A model generated the notes under the pieces. It was given only the letters and a program-made list of their open reading frames with translations, was not told the DNA's origin and did not search any database. Positions 1 through 9,211 of a DNA stretch of 64,000 nt are shown here, piece by piece. This DNA comes from Microvirga sp. (GTDB lineage Bacteria > Pseudomonadota > Alphaproteobacteria > Rhizobiales > Beijerinckiaceae): contig JAQSWQ010000027.1 of the NCBI GenBank assembly GCA_029266525.1, forward strand, positions 1 through 64,000, in the 5' to 3' direction. Made by a program: the position numbers and the translations under genes. The stretch's first letter is position 1; each line of letters begins with the position of its first letter.

Positions 1-524
1 CGCGCGCCAGTGCAGAACTCGCCCCAGCACTGCATCAGCTCCCGCCGTTTTTCTAAGGCGTCAGACCGCCGATATGCGCGTTCGGTAGCGTCGCCCACGA
101 AGTGCGCTAGCGCCTCCTCGGCGACCTCGCGGGGAAAGCTTGTTTGTTCACCCGCAAAGTCTCGGAATGCGCTTCGAAACCCATGCGTGGTGATGTTTTG
201 GCGACCCATGCGCCGCAACAGCTTTGAAAAAACGGCGCTCGACAGTGGCTTGCCTGGCCTGTGCCCTGGGAAGATGAGATCACCGCTTCTGTGCTGCTCC
301 ATCTCGCGCAGGAGCGCGAGAGCGGTCGTACTCAGCGGCACACGATGAGCCCGGCCGGCCTTCATCCGCGCCGCAGGAATTGTCCAAACCTTCGTGACGG
401 GATCGATTTCATTCCAGCAGGCGCCGAGCGCCTCCCCAGAGCGCACGCCGGTCAGGATCACGAAGGTTAGGCCTCGGGCGACAATCGAGTGTTGGGCGCT
501 CAGCTCGGTTAGGAAGGATCTCCA
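1..524 (-). pseudogene. Tyrosine recombinase (phage-type integrase), catalytic-domain remnant, open at left edge
   Basis: Reading the minus strand from about 524 down to the edge gives one uninterrupted frame that matches the catalytic domain of P4-type integrases. Visible active-site elements are the first Arg in GVRSGEALG (codon 441-443), the His and Arg of THGFRSAFRDF (184-186 and 174-176), the His of LAHFVGD (102-104) and the nucleophile Tyr in ERAYRRSD (72-74). The family motif MKAGRAHRVPLS is also present. The N-terminal SAM-like and arm-binding domains expected upstream are missing: beyond 524 the frame no longer resembles an integrase. It is therefore probably a 5'-truncated remnant of a mobile element, although the part beyond the left edge cannot be seen. 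The stretch 525-809 holds no recognisable gene or tRNA. Base composition looks less GC-rich than in the following genes. Confidence 0.8.
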
Positions 525-809
525 CCGTGAGAGCAGGCACGGTCTGGAACAATGCTTGGAGTAGGGCAGGCGGAAATCCTTTCCGCTTCCCTGCCGCGCG
601 TGCTCTTTGCGGCGGGAGCGCAAGCGGACGCAGATTTGAGTTGTACGGAGGGTTGAGCCGTCCGCCTCAATTTCATCGGTCTCGCCGGCTGCTGCCGATC
701 GGCCGTGCCTGGTCCAGCAGAGTCCGTGCTGCGGCACGAAGCGGCCCGGGTTCGGGCCCGGCGGGGGCACGGCTCGCAACCCGGCTCGGGCCCGGCTCGG
801 CGGCGGGGC

Positions 810-1496
810 TCAGGCGCGGCGGAAGGTGAGATAGATCGGGCGCCGCCCCTCGGCCGCGGCCTTCGCCTCGTAGCGGGTGCCGGGCCAGTCGTGCCAAGGC
901 TTTCGCCAGTCCTGCGGCCGCTCGGCCGTCCAGGCGAGGTCGGCCGAGCGCAGGATGCGCGCGAGCGCCCAGCCGGCATAGTCGTCGATGTCGGTCGCGA
1001 ACCGTAACTCCCCGCCGGGCTTGAGGATTTTGGCGATCGCCGCGAGCGTGTCCTGGTTGAGGAAGCGCCGCTTGCGCTGCCGCCGCTTCGGCCAGGGGTC
1101 CGGATAGAGGAGGTAGACGAGGTCGAGCGAGGCGGGGGCAAGGCGGGGCAGGAGCGCCGCCGCGTCGCCGTCCCAAAGCCGGACGTTCTCAAGGCCCTCC
1201 CGCGCGATCACGGCGAGCATCTTGGCCAGGCCGTTGACGAAGGGCTCGCAGCCGATCAGGCCAGCCCGCGGATCGGCCCGCGCCTGCGCGGCGAGATGCT
1301 CCCCGCCGCCGAAGCCGATCTCGAGAATTCGAGGAGTATCAAAGGCTTCGCCGATGAGGGCGGCGGGATCGATCGGCCCGCCCTCGGGCAGCCGCAGCCG
1401 CGGCAGGAGCGCCGTTAAGAGGTCTTCCTGGCCCTTTCGGAGCCGCTTGCCCTTGCGGCGCCCGAAAAAGGCGCCCGCGCGCTCGGATGAGCCCAC
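810..1496 (-). CDS. trmB: tRNA (guanine-N7)-methyltransferase TrmB
   Basis: Methylates N7 of G46 in the variable loop of tRNA with SAM as donor. The 228-residue product has the SAM-binding motif EIGFGGGEHL (about residues 59-68) and the family signature YLLYPDPWPKRRQRKRRF (about 128-145), followed by ATDIDDYAGWA and a C-terminal GTRYEAKAAAEGR that fits the TrmB substrate region. Length is normal. The start is GTG at 1496; no better upstream start exists before the metK stop. It is the last gene of the minus-strand block and lies just downstream of metK, which makes the methyl donor it uses; a short hairpin separates the two. Confidence 0.95.
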   Translation of the reverse strand: MGSSERAGAFFGRRKGKRLRKGQEDLLTALLPRLRLPEGGPIDPAALIGEAFDTPRILEIGFGGGEHLAAQARADPRAGLIGCEPFVNGLAKMLAVIAREGLENVRLWDGDAAALLPRLAPASLDLVYLLYPDPWPKRRQRKRRFLNQDTLAAIAKILKPGGELRFATDIDDYAGWALARILRSADLAWTAERPQDWRKPWHDWPGTRYEAKAAAEGRRPIYLTFRRA

Positions 1497-1532
1497 GAAC
1501 GCCCCTCACTTGCTCGGCAGCACCAAAGTCGG

Positions 1533-1553
1533 CCTCTCCCGCACGGGGAGAGG
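1533..1553. repeat. Short palindromic intergenic element between metK and trmB
   Basis: An 8-bp inverted repeat (CCTCTCCC and GGGAGAGG around a short loop) fills the 61-bp gap between the metK stop and the trmB start. The same core recurs in other gaps of this window (26897-27009, 28553-28710, about 30540-30565), so it is probably a member of a dispersed intergenic repeat rather than a dedicated terminator. No T-run follows on either strand. Confidence 0.55.
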
Positions 1554-1557
1554 CGGC

Positions 1558-2757
1558 TTACGCCAGCGCGGATTTCAGCTGCGGCGCGAGGTCAGTGCGC
1601 TCCCAGGAGAAGCCGCCATCGTTCTGCGGCGCGCGGCCAAAATGGCCATAGGAGGCGGTACGGGCATAGATCGGCTTGTTGAGCCCGAGATGCGTGCGGA
1701 TGCCCCGCGGCGAGAGGTCCATCACCTCCATGAGGGTCTTCTCGAGCTTGCCCTCGTCGACCTGGCCCGTGCCATAGGTGTTGGCATAGATCGACAGCGG
1801 CTTTGCGACGCCGATGGCGTAGGAGAGCTGGATCGTGCAGCGCGCCGCAAGCCCGGCCGCGACGACGTTCTTCGCCAGATAGCGCGCCGCATAGGCGGCC
1901 GAGCGGTCCACCTTGGTCGGATCCTTGCCGGAGAAGGCGCCGCCGCCGTGGGGGGCCGCGCCGCCATAAGTGTCCACGATGATCTTGCGGCCGGTGAGGC
2001 CGCAATCGCCGTCCGGCCCGCCGATCACGAACTTGCCGGTCGGATTGACGTGCCAGAGGGTGTCCTTGGAGATCCAGTCGCCGGGCAGCGACTCGCGGAT
2101 ATAGGGCTCCACGATGGCGCGCACGCCAGCGGAATCGAGCGACTCGTCGATGTGCTGCGTCGAGAGCACGATCTGCGTGACCGCGACCGGCCTGCCGTTC
2201 TCGTAGCGGACCGTCACCTGGCTCTTCGCGTCGGGGCCGAGCTTGGTTCCGCCGTTCGACTTGGACTTGCGGGCTTTCGCGAGGTTTTCCAGGATCTTGT
2301 GGGCGTAGAGGATCGGCGCCGGCATCAGCTCCGGGGTCTCATCGGTGGCGTGGCCGAACATGATGCCCTGGTCGCCCGCGCCCTCGTCCTTCTTCTCGCC
2401 GGAGTCGACGCCCTGCGCGATGTCCGCCGACTGCGCATGCAGCAGCACCTCGACGTCGGCGTGCTCCCAATGGAAGCCGTCCTGCTCGTAGCCGATGTCC
2501 TTGATGGCCATGCGGGCGTGATGGGCGATGAGGTCGCCGGTGACCGTTCCTGGGCCGCGGTACTCTCCGGCGATCACGACGCGGTTCGTGGTGGCGAGCG
2601 TCTCGCAGGCGACGCGCACGCGCCACGGATCGAAGCCTTGCGTCTCCGCCTCACGGAAGAAGAGATCGACCACCTCGTCGGAAATGCGGTCGCAGACCTT
2701 GTCGGGATGGCCTTCGGAAACGGATTCGGAGGTGAAAAGATAGCTCGAGCGGGTCAC
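1558..2757 (-). CDS. metK: S-adenosylmethionine synthetase MetK
   Basis: Makes S-adenosylmethionine from methionine and ATP in the cytoplasm. Typical N-terminus [20 protein letters not shown], the ATP/phosphate-binding hexapeptide-like [31 protein letters not shown] and the C-terminal YGHFGR are all visible. An in-frame extension upstream is possible, but the GTG at 2757 gives the usual family start (TRSSYLF...), has an AAGGGGG Shine-Dalgarno about 8 bases upstream, and yields 399 residues, a normal alphaproteobacterial length. It is preceded by an XRE regulator gene and followed by trmB. A hairpin lies in its leader but I could not match a known SAM riboswitch there. Confidence 0.97.
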   Translation of the reverse strand: MTRSSYLFTSESVSEGHPDKVCDRISDEVVDLFFREAETQGFDPWRVRVACETLATTNRVVIAGEYRGPGTVTGDLIAHHARMAIKDIGYEQDGFHWEHADVEVLLHAQSADIAQGVDSGEKKDEGAGDQGIMFGHATDETPELMPAPILYAHKILENLAKARKSKSNGGTKLGPDAKSQVTVRYENGRPVAVTQIVLSTQHIDESLDSAGVRAIVEPYIRESLPGDWISKDTLWHVNPTGKFVIGGPDGDCGLTGRKIIVDTYGGAAPHGGGAFSGKDPTKVDRSAAYAARYLAKNVVAAGLAARCTIQLSYAIGVAKPLSIYANTYGTGQVDEGKLEKTLMEVMDLSPRGIRTHLGLNKPIYARTASYGHFGRAPQNDGGFSWERTDLAPQLKSALA

Positions 2758-2869
2758 GGCAGCTGCCCCCTTGTCATGTGAGTCGCGTGAGTCGCGGCGG
2801 CGGGCCGGCCTCTCATGGACACGCTCCGCCTCAAGCCCAGGCGAGTTTCGCCGGACGCGGGCTTCTGCC

Positions 2870-2887
2870 ACCGGCCTTACGGCCGGT
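2870..2887 (-). other. Hairpin in the metK leader
   Basis: ACCGGCC-GTAA-GGCCGGT forms a perfect 7-bp stem with a GNRA-like tetraloop in the 169-bp gap upstream of metK (minus strand). No T-run follows, so it is not a classic terminator. It does not fit the SAM-II or SAM/SAH riboswitch consensus as I know them. Role unknown. Confidence 0.4.
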
Positions 2888-2926
2888 CAAGCGCGGAAAT
2901 GGCCGAGCTTGCCGGAGCTTAGGAGG

Positions 2927-3337
2927 TCAGGAGTCCTGCCCGAGCGCCTTCGCGAGCTCGACAATCCGGCGCCGGACTTTCGGGTCCTTGATGGTCGCGA
3001 ACGCGCGCACGAGCTCGAGCCCCTCGGAAGTGGCGAGAAAATCGGCGATGTAGGCGCCGGAGCTCGCCTCGGCGAACCCCTCTACCTTTCCGAGTTCCGG
3101 CGCACCCTCGTAGAAGAAATCCACCGTAACGCCGAGCACGCGGGCGATATGATGGAGCCGGCTCGCGCCGATGCGGTTCGTTCCCTTCTCGTACTTCTGG
3201 ATCTGCTGGAAGGTGATGCCGAGCGCCTCGCCGAGCTTCTCCTGGCTCATGCCGATCAGCATGCGCCGCATGCGGACGCGGCTTCCGACATGCTTGTCGA
3301 CGGGGTTTGGCGCCTTCACATCGATCGACCCGGCCAT
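2927..3337 (-). CDS. XRE-family helix-turn-helix transcriptional regulator
   Basis: 136-residue DNA-binding protein of the Cro/CI (XRE) type. The HTH runs from about residue 17 to 70: VGSRVRMRRMLIGMSQEKLG, then ITFQQIQKYEKGTNRIGASRL and the segment HHIARVLGVTVDFFYEG typical of small alphaproteobacterial XRE regulators. The C-terminal half (about 80-136) ends in a helical IKDPKVRRRIVELAKAL. A longer frame opens upstream, but the ATG at 3337 has GAGGAG seven bases before it and begins directly at MAGSIDVKAPNPVDKHVGSR, so I chose it. It sits between lnt and metK, a common Rhizobiales arrangement. Its targets cannot be read from sequence; control of metK is a possibility only. Confidence 0.9.
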   Translation of the reverse strand: MAGSIDVKAPNPVDKHVGSRVRMRRMLIGMSQEKLGEALGITFQQIQKYEKGTNRIGASRLHHIARVLGVTVDFFYEGAPELGKVEGFAEASSGAYIADFLATSEGLELVRAFATIKDPKVRRRIVELAKALGQDS

Positions 3338-3374
3338 TGAATCCCCGCTCCTCTTCAAACCCGAAGCCCTCGTG

Positions 3375-4985
3375 TCACGCCGGACGCCTACGCCTGGATG
3401 CGAGGAAGGCTGCGGCCGCGCAACATAGGACCATGGTCGCAAAAACAATACTGCCAAGATTCGTAAAAAATGTCGGCGAGATTGCGGTCGGAAGCGCGGC
3501 GTCAAGCACGCCTTCGACGCCGAGCGGAAGCGAGCCGCTGATCCGGCCGTAGGGATCGACGACGGCCGAGATGCCGTTATTGGCGGCCCGCACCAGCGGC
3601 AGGCCTTCCTCGACGGCGCGCAGGCGCGCCTGAGCGAAATGCTGGTGCGGACCCGGCGTGATGCCGAACCAAGCATCGTTGGTCACGTTCAGGATCAGCC
3701 CCGGTCGGATCCCGTGCGGCACGAGCGCCCCGGGGAAGATCGCCTCATAGCAGACCGTCGCGGCTACCGGCGGAAGCCCTGGAACATCGAGAGGTTTCCG
3801 GCTTTCGCCGGCATCGAACCCGCCCGGGACATGCACGAACTGGCGCAACCCGACGCCGCGCAGGGCGGCGTCGAGGAAATGGGGCAGGTACTCGCCGAAC
3901 GGGACGAGATGCATCTTATCGTAGCTCGCAAGGATGACGCCTTCGTCCGAGACCACCTGGATCGCGTTGTAGTAGCGCAGCCCCGATTCGCCGGGCAAAG
4001 GATCGTCGGCGCGCGCCGCGCCCGTGATGAGTGTGACGCCGGGCGGCAGCAGCTCCGCGATCTGCGCCAGGGCGCGGGGGTCGCGGTGAAGGAGAAAGGG
4101 AAAGGCCGATTCGGGCCAGACCAGGTGAGTTGCATCGGCGACGCCGTTGGAGGTGGGCGAGGTGGCACGATCGCTGATCGCGAGATAGCGGCGCATGATG
4201 GCGTCGCGGTTGTCGGGGTTGAACTTGGCGTCCTGGGGCAGGTTCGGCTGCATCAGCCGAAGCTTCACGCCTGCAACCGGCGGGCTGTCCGCGGCAGGTA
4301 GGCGCCAGGCGCCGAAGGCTGCGAGCGACGCCAGGGAGACGAGCGCAAGCGCCGGCGCGGTGCAGCGCCGGCCCGGGGTGTCGCCGGTGCCGAGCATCGC
4401 CGGCGAGGCGCCGATCAGGACGGCGAGGACGCTCAGCCCGTAGAGTCCGAGGATGGAGGCGCTCTGCATGAGCCAGAGGTTCTGCCCGAGCGCCATTCCT
4501 AGCGTGTTCCACGGAAAACCCGTGAACAGGTGGCCGCGGAGCCATTCGCTTGCACCGAGGCCGAAGGCGAAAGCAAAGAGACGGCCCCAACCCGTCGACC
4601 ACAAAGCGCGGGCGAGCGCGAAGCCGACCGCCGGGAAAAATGCGAGGAGCGCCGGCAAGCCCAGCACGCCGAAAGGCAACGCCCAGGCAAACTCCTCGGC
4701 CTCGACGAGAAATGCCGAGCCGAGCCACCAAAGCCCGGCCAGAAAATACCCGAACCCCCAACACCAGCCCGCCCATGCGGCAGACAGGTAGAGCGATCCC
4801 GACCCGAAGCGCCCCTTGGCTGCCGCGCCATCGAGCAGCCATACGGCGATGGTCAGCGAGAGCGCCAGCGCGGGGAGGAGGCCGAAGGGGGGCATGGCGA
4901 GCGCCCCGACGGCACCGGAGACGAGTGCGATGAACGCACGCCGCCATCCCCAGGAAAGGATGACCCGGGAAGCGATCGACTTCAT
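3375..4985 (-). CDS. lnt: Apolipoprotein N-acyltransferase Lnt
   Basis: Inner-membrane enzyme that adds the third acyl chain to the N-terminal cysteine of lipoproteins. The first ~220 residues hold six to seven hydrophobic segments (for example AFIALVSGAVGALAM, LPALALSLTIAVWLL). The periplasmic nitrilase-like domain follows with the Glu-Lys-Cys triad in LVWPESAFPF, SYDKMHLVPFGEYLPH and ATVCYEAIFPG. A final membrane helix lies near the C-terminus (IVFATMVLCCAAAAFLA). At 536 residues it has normal family length. It starts two bases after the end of the CBS protein gene, so the two are one transcription unit, matching the ybeZ-ybeY-ybeX-lnt order of E. coli. Confidence 0.96.
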   Translation of the reverse strand: MKSIASRVILSWGWRRAFIALVSGAVGALAMPPFGLLPALALSLTIAVWLLDGAAAKGRFGSGSLYLSAAWAGWCWGFGYFLAGLWWLGSAFLVEAEEFAWALPFGVLGLPALLAFFPAVGFALARALWSTGWGRLFAFAFGLGASEWLRGHLFTGFPWNTLGMALGQNLWLMQSASILGLYGLSVLAVLIGASPAMLGTGDTPGRRCTAPALALVSLASLAAFGAWRLPAADSPPVAGVKLRLMQPNLPQDAKFNPDNRDAIMRRYLAISDRATSPTSNGVADATHLVWPESAFPFLLHRDPRALAQIAELLPPGVTLITGAARADDPLPGESGLRYYNAIQVVSDEGVILASYDKMHLVPFGEYLPHFLDAALRGVGLRQFVHVPGGFDAGESRKPLDVPGLPPVAATVCYEAIFPGALVPHGIRPGLILNVTNDAWFGITPGPHQHFAQARLRAVEEGLPLVRAANNGISAVVDPYGRISGSLPLGVEGVLDAALPTAISPTFFTNLGSIVFATMVLCCAAAAFLASRRRRPA

Positions 4986-4987
4986 GC

Positions 4988-6205
4988 TCAGCGAGCGCTC
5001 GCGTTCCTCAGGGGGATCACGCGCCTATCGGGCTCCGGCACCTCGGTCATGGGCGTCGGCCCCGGCTCGGAGCTGGAACCGGCCGCAGGCGTGCCGTCGC
5101 CTTGTGCCGTCGCCGTGGCTTGCGGCGGCGGCAAGGGAACGGGCTCGGCCGGAGGTACCGCCTCGCCGCCTTGGGCCTGCTCGACTTCGATAGGCCCCGG
5201 CAGGAGCTTTTGAGCCTCGGCGGACCGGCCCGCCAGCCGTGCCAGCTGGCTTCGCTCGCGCCGGTGCACGCGGACCCGCTTCACCCGCCGGGGATCGGCG
5301 TCGACGATTTCGAACTCGAGATGGTCCGGCCCAGCGATCAGCTCGCCGCGCGAGGGTACGCGGCCCGCCAGCGTGACGACCAGGCCACCGATGGTCTCCA
5401 CCTCGTCAGCGAGCTCGCCGATCGAGAGATCCACCTCGATCGCTTGTGATACCTCCTCGAGGCTCGCGCGGCCGTCGGCGACGAAGGTCTCGCCGTCCCG
5501 CACGATCATGCGCGCACTGTCGACGTCGTGCTCGTCCTCGATGTCGCCGACCACCATCTCGACCAGATCCTCGATCGAGACCAGCCCGTCGGTGCCGCCG
5601 TACTCGTCGATGACCAGGGCCATGTGGGTCCGCGTCGCCTGCATCCGGACGAGAAGGTCGATCGCGGGCATAGAAGGCGGGACGAAGAGCACCGGGCGGA
5701 GGATCTTCGCCGTCGCCAGCGTCACCGACAGATCAACCTCGCCGAGGCTTGGGGGCTTGGGATTCACCGGTTTGCGACGACGCGGCTTCCCTGCCTCCGC
5801 CCGAGCCGCGATGTAGTCGAGGAAGTCGCGGATGTGGACCATCCCCTTGGGGTCGTCCAGGGTCTCGCCGAAGACCGGCAGGCGCGAATGCCCAGCTGTC
5901 CGGAACAGGCCGAGGAGTTCGCCGAGCGTCGTATCCGAAGCAACCGAGACGATGTCCACGCGCGGGACCATCACATCATCGACGCGGATGCGATGAAAGC
6001 CGAGGACGTTTTTCAGCATCGCCCGCTCTTGCGGGGTGAAGCTCTCCTCGCCCATCTCGGCGAGGGCGTCCTCGAGGTCGTCACGAATGGAATCGCGGGA
6101 TTTCAGGCCGAAACGGGTCAGGAGGCGCGCGTACCAACGCTCCCGCGCGCCGTCGCCGTCGGCATGATCACCGACGGGGCCGTTCCTACTTCGATCGTCA
6201 TTCAT
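4988..6205 (-). CDS. ybeX: CBS-domain protein of the CorC/YbeX (HlyC/CorC) family
   Basis: 405-residue cytoplasmic protein. It has no DUF21 membrane domain. A helical N-terminus contains MLKNVLGFHRIRVDDVMVPRVDI; two CBS motifs follow (about residues 65-130 and 150-220, including HMALVIDEYGGTDGLVSIEDLVEMVVGDIEDEHD split by the usual linker); then the CorC_HlyC domain (about 235-315). The C-terminal ~90 residues are a Pro/Ala/Glu-rich tail. In E. coli the counterpart is linked to ribosome maturation and to metal efflux. Position between ybeY and lnt supports the ybeX call. Confidence 0.92.
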   Translation of the reverse strand: MNDDRSRNGPVGDHADGDGARERWYARLLTRFGLKSRDSIRDDLEDALAEMGEESFTPQERAMLKNVLGFHRIRVDDVMVPRVDIVSVASDTTLGELLGLFRTAGHSRLPVFGETLDDPKGMVHIRDFLDYIAARAEAGKPRRRKPVNPKPPSLGEVDLSVTLATAKILRPVLFVPPSMPAIDLLVRMQATRTHMALVIDEYGGTDGLVSIEDLVEMVVGDIEDEHDVDSARMIVRDGETFVADGRASLEEVSQAIEVDLSIGELADEVETIGGLVVTLAGRVPSRGELIAGPDHLEFEIVDADPRRVKRVRVHRRERSQLARLAGRSAEAQKLLPGPIEVEQAQGGEAVPPAEPVPLPPPQATATAQGDGTPAAGSSSEPGPTPMTEVPEPDRRVIPLRNASAR

Positions 6206-6228
6206 GTCAGAAATTGCTGGTCCGCGGG

Positions 6229-6708
6229 TCAGGCCGCCACCTCGCGGTATGGGTTCGCAATGCCAAGTCGCGCCAAGGTCTTAACCTCGAGCGCCTCCAT
6301 CTCGCCAGCCTCCGCCTCGGTCCCGTGATCGTAGCCGAGGAGATGCAGGACGCCGTGAACAATAAGGTGTGCGGCGTGCTCCGCCAAGGTCTTCCCTTCC
6401 GCCGCAGCCTCCGCGGCGACGGTTTCGAACGCGAGCACGAGGTCGCCAAGAACCCTGGGCCCCGGAGTCCAGGGCTGGGACGGAGCCGGAAACGAGAGCA
6501 CATTCGTCGGCTCGTCCCGGCTGCGCCAGATACGGTTGAGGTCATGAACCGCGGCATCGGCCGTGAGGAGCAGAGCGATCTCGAAATCGCCGCCCGGCGT
6601 TTCCGGCGCGACTGCGAGCGTCGCGTCCACGGCTCGGCGGGCAAGGGCGGCGGGATCGCCAAGCTCCGACCAGCCAGCCGCGTCGATCGAGAGATCGATC
6701 TCGATCAC
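6229..6708 (-). CDS. ybeY: Endoribonuclease YbeY (16S rRNA 3'-end maturation)
   Basis: Metal-dependent RNase acting in 16S rRNA maturation and ribosome quality control. The 159-residue product carries the UPF0054 zinc site H-x3-H-x5-H as HLIVHGVLHLLGYDH (about residues 118-132), preceded by NVLSFPAP. The start is a GTG at 6708 that overlaps the phoH stop by four bases (GTGA), which indicates translational coupling. The stop lies 23 bases before the CBS gene. Confidence 0.95.
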   Translation of the reverse strand: MIEIDLSIDAAGWSELGDPAALARRAVDATLAVAPETPGGDFEIALLLTADAAVHDLNRIWRSRDEPTNVLSFPAPSQPWTPGPRVLGDLVLAFETVAAEAAAEGKTLAEHAAHLIVHGVLHLLGYDHGTEAEAGEMEALEVKTLARLGIANPYREVAA

Positions 6709-7787
6709 GGCCGCCCGCCGGGGCGCTGCGACATCTCGTGCGCGGTATCGGCGTCATAGGCCGAGACGATCCGGCGGACGAGATCGTGCCGAACGACGTC
6801 GACATCGCGGAAGATCACCCTTGCGATACCCTCCACCCTCCCGAGGATGCGCACCGCCTCGACTAGACCGGATTTCTGTCCGGGCGGGAGGTCGATCTGG
6901 CTCGGATCACCGGTCACCACCATGCGAGAGCCCTCCCCGAGCCGGGTGAGGAACATCTTCATTTGCATGGTGGTGGTGTTCTGGGCTTCGTCAAGGAGCA
7001 CGACCGCGTTGGTCAGTGTTCGCCCGCGCATGAAGGCAAGCGGCGCAATCTCGATCATGCCGGTCGCAAGTCCCCGCTCGACGTGGCGGGCTTCCATGAA
7101 ATCGTAGAGCGCGTCGTAGATTGGGCGAAGGTAAGGATCGACCTTCTCGCGCATGTCGCCGGGCAGAAAGCCCAGCCGCTCGCCAGCCTCGACCGCCGGA
7201 CGGGAAAGGATCAGCCGCTCGGCGTGGCCCTGCTCGAGAAGCGAAACCGCATAACCAACCGCGAGCCACGTCTTGCCGGTCCCGGCCGGACCCTCGGCGA
7301 AGACGAGCTCGTTCTGGCGCAAGGCTTTGATGTAGGTGTCCTGCGCCGCGTTGCGGGCTCGCACCGGGCCGCGCTTGCGCGTCGCAATCTGGTCGAAGCT
7401 CGGCCGGCCGCTCGCCGGCGCCTCGGCCCTCGGGAAGAGGTTGCCCTGCAGCGCGCTCTCCTGAATCGCGCCGTCGACGTCTCCGAGCGAGAGCGGCTCG
7501 CCCTCGCGAACCCTGTCGTAGAGGCCCTCGAGCACGCGCCGGGCCTGCTCGGAAGCCTCGACGGCGCCTTTGACCACGACACGATTGCCATTGGCGTTCG
7601 CGGTGACGCCGAGGCGACGCTCCAGATGGGCGAGATTCTGGTCATAATGGCCAAAAAGCAGGCTCGCGAGGCGGTTGTCGTCGAAGGTCAGCGTGATCTC
7701 GGCGGTTTCCTCGACAACGCCCGGGGGCGGGATCGGCGCCGCCTTGGCCTTTTGTCCCCGCGTGGTCGCGCCGTCGGATGGCCTCAA
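6705..7787 (-). CDS. ybeZ: PhoH-family ATPase (YbeZ)
   Basis: Putative ATPase/RNA-binding partner of YbeY. Walker A is EGPAGTGKTWLA (about residues 163-174), Walker B VVLLDEAQNTT (about 260-270), sensor region MVVTGDPSQIDLP. An N-terminal KH-like part (TLTFDDNRLASLLFGHYDQN) precedes. The frame opens with a TTG at 7787, ten bases after miaB ends; the alternative is an in-frame GTG near the residue pair VVEETAEITL, so the exact start is uncertain by about 25 residues. It is in the same transcription unit as miaB and ybeY. Confidence 0.93.
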   Translation of the reverse strand: MRPSDGATTRGQKAKAAPIPPPGVVEETAEITLTFDDNRLASLLFGHYDQNLAHLERRLGVTANANGNRVVVKGAVEASEQARRVLEGLYDRVREGEPLSLGDVDGAIQESALQGNLFPRAEAPASGRPSFDQIATRKRGPVRARNAAQDTYIKALRQNELVFAEGPAGTGKTWLAVGYAVSLLEQGHAERLILSRPAVEAGERLGFLPGDMREKVDPYLRPIYDALYDFMEARHVERGLATGMIEIAPLAFMRGRTLTNAVVLLDEAQNTTTMQMKMFLTRLGEGSRMVVTGDPSQIDLPPGQKSGLVEAVRILGRVEGIARVIFRDVDVVRHDLVRRIVSAYDADTAHEMSQRPGGRP

Positions 7788-7800
7788 TTCGCGCTCTCCC

Positions 7801-9153
7801 TCACGCCGCCGCGGTCATCGGCGCCTGCCGGTCCGCCGGCTCCCCGAACAGGCTGTTCGATCCGACCCGGACGATCCGGACCGGGATGATATCGCCGGGT
7901 CGGTGGCGGTCGGTCTCGATCTGCACCGCCTGCAGATAGGGCGATTTGCCGGCGAGCTGGCCGGGGTGCCGGCCGGGCTTCTCCAAGAGAACGCTCACAA
8001 TGCGCCCGATCGTTCCGCGGTTGAAGGCCTGGCGCTGCGTTTCCAACAGCGCCTGCAGCCGCGCCAGCCGCTCCGCCTTCAGCGGCTCAGGTACCTGCTC
8101 GGCGAGTTCCGCGCCGGGCGTGCCCGGGCGGGAGCTGTACTTGAACGAGAACGCGCTCGCGAACCCGATCTCCGCGACGAGACGCATCGTGTCCTCGAAG
8201 TCGGCATCAGTCTCGCCTGGGAAGCCGACGATGAAATCGGACGAGAGCGCGATGTCGGGCCTCGCGGCCCGCACCTCGTCGACGATGCGGCGGTATTCAT
8301 CCCGTGTGTGCCTGCGGTTCATCGCGGCGAGGATGCGGTCGGATCCGGCCTGCACCGGCAGGTGCAGATAGGGCATGAGCGCCGGAAGGTCGCGGTGGGC
8401 GGCGATCAGCGCCTCGTCCATGTCCCGGGGATGGCTCGTCGTGTAGCGCAGCCGCTCCACGCCCGGGATTGCCGCGATCCGGTGCAGGAGCCGTCCGAGC
8501 GACCAGGCCCGGCCGTCAATGCCCTCCCCGTGATAGGCGTTCACGTTCTGGCCGATCAGCGTGATCTCGCGGATTCCGGCCCAGGCGAGGCGCTCGGCCT
8601 CCGCGACGACCTTCACGACCGGCCGCGACATCTCGGCTCCGCGGGTGTAGGGCACGACGCAGAAAGTGCAGAACTTGTCGCAGCCCTCCTGGATGGTGAG
8701 GAAAGCCGTGACGCCACGTCCCCGTACCGCCGGCAGGTGCGCGAACTTGTCCTCGACCGGGAACTCGGTGTCGATGACCGCGCCCCCGCGCTGCGCACGG
8801 GCGACGAGGTCGGGCAGGCGATGGTAGCTCTGCGGCCCCACCACGACATCGACCACGGGCGCCCGCCGCACGATTTCCCGACCCTCCGCCTGGGCGACGC
8901 AGCCGGCTACGACAACCTTGGTCTCGTGCCCCTTGGCCTGACGGGCGCGCTTCACCTGCCGCACGCGACCGAGCTCGGAGTAGACCTTCTCGGCCGCCCT
9001 CTCCCGGATGTGGCAGGTGTTGAGGATGATGAGATCCGCCTCCTCGATGGCGGCGGTCTCAGCGAAGCCCTGGGGCGCCAGAACGTCCGCCATGCGCTCG
9101 GCGTCGTAGACGTTCATCTGGCAGCCGTAGGATTTGACGAAGACCTTCTTCAC
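7801..9153 (-). CDS. miaB: tRNA-2-methylthio-N6-dimethylallyladenosine synthase MiaB
   Basis: Radical-SAM methylthiotransferase that converts i6A37 of tRNA to ms2i6A37. Starts at the GTG 9153 with [20 protein letters not shown]. The N-terminal UPF0004 domain carries the Fe-S cysteines in [16 protein letters not shown] and [10 protein letters not shown]. The radical-SAM CxxxCxxC is in [16 protein letters not shown], followed by [13 protein letters not shown], and the C-terminal TRAM domain ends in [10 protein letters not shown]. 450 residues, normal length. The frame runs on upstream for over 400 bases but that part lacks homology and overlaps plsC, so it was not used. Confidence 0.96.
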   Translation of the reverse strand: MKKVFVKSYGCQMNVYDAERMADVLAPQGFAETAAIEEADLIILNTCHIRERAAEKVYSELGRVRQVKRARQAKGHETKVVVAGCVAQAEGREIVRRAPVVDVVVGPQSYHRLPDLVARAQRGGAVIDTEFPVEDKFAHLPAVRGRGVTAFLTIQEGCDKFCTFCVVPYTRGAEMSRPVVKVVAEAERLAWAGIREITLIGQNVNAYHGEGIDGRAWSLGRLLHRIAAIPGVERLRYTTSHPRDMDEALIAAHRDLPALMPYLHLPVQAGSDRILAAMNRRHTRDEYRRIVDEVRAARPDIALSSDFIVGFPGETDADFEDTMRLVAEIGFASAFSFKYSSRPGTPGAELAEQVPEPLKAERLARLQALLETQRQAFNRGTIGRIVSVLLEKPGRHPGQLAGKSPYLQAVQIETDRHRPGDIIPVRIVRVGSNSLFGEPADRQAPMTAAA

Positions 9154-9211
9154 CCGATGAGACCTGTTCCGGAGCGACGGCGTTCGGCGCGTTTTGGCGG
9201 AAGAGCCACAT

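Noticed and set aside
525-809. tRNA gene as integration target beside the integrase
   Set aside because: GGTTCG-like strings occur in the GC-rich stretch, but no cloverleaf with anticodon and acceptor stems can be drawn.
2758-2926. SAM riboswitch before metK
   Set aside because: The leader has a stable hairpin but does not match the conserved cores of SAM-II, SAM-V or SAM/SAH riboswitches that I know.
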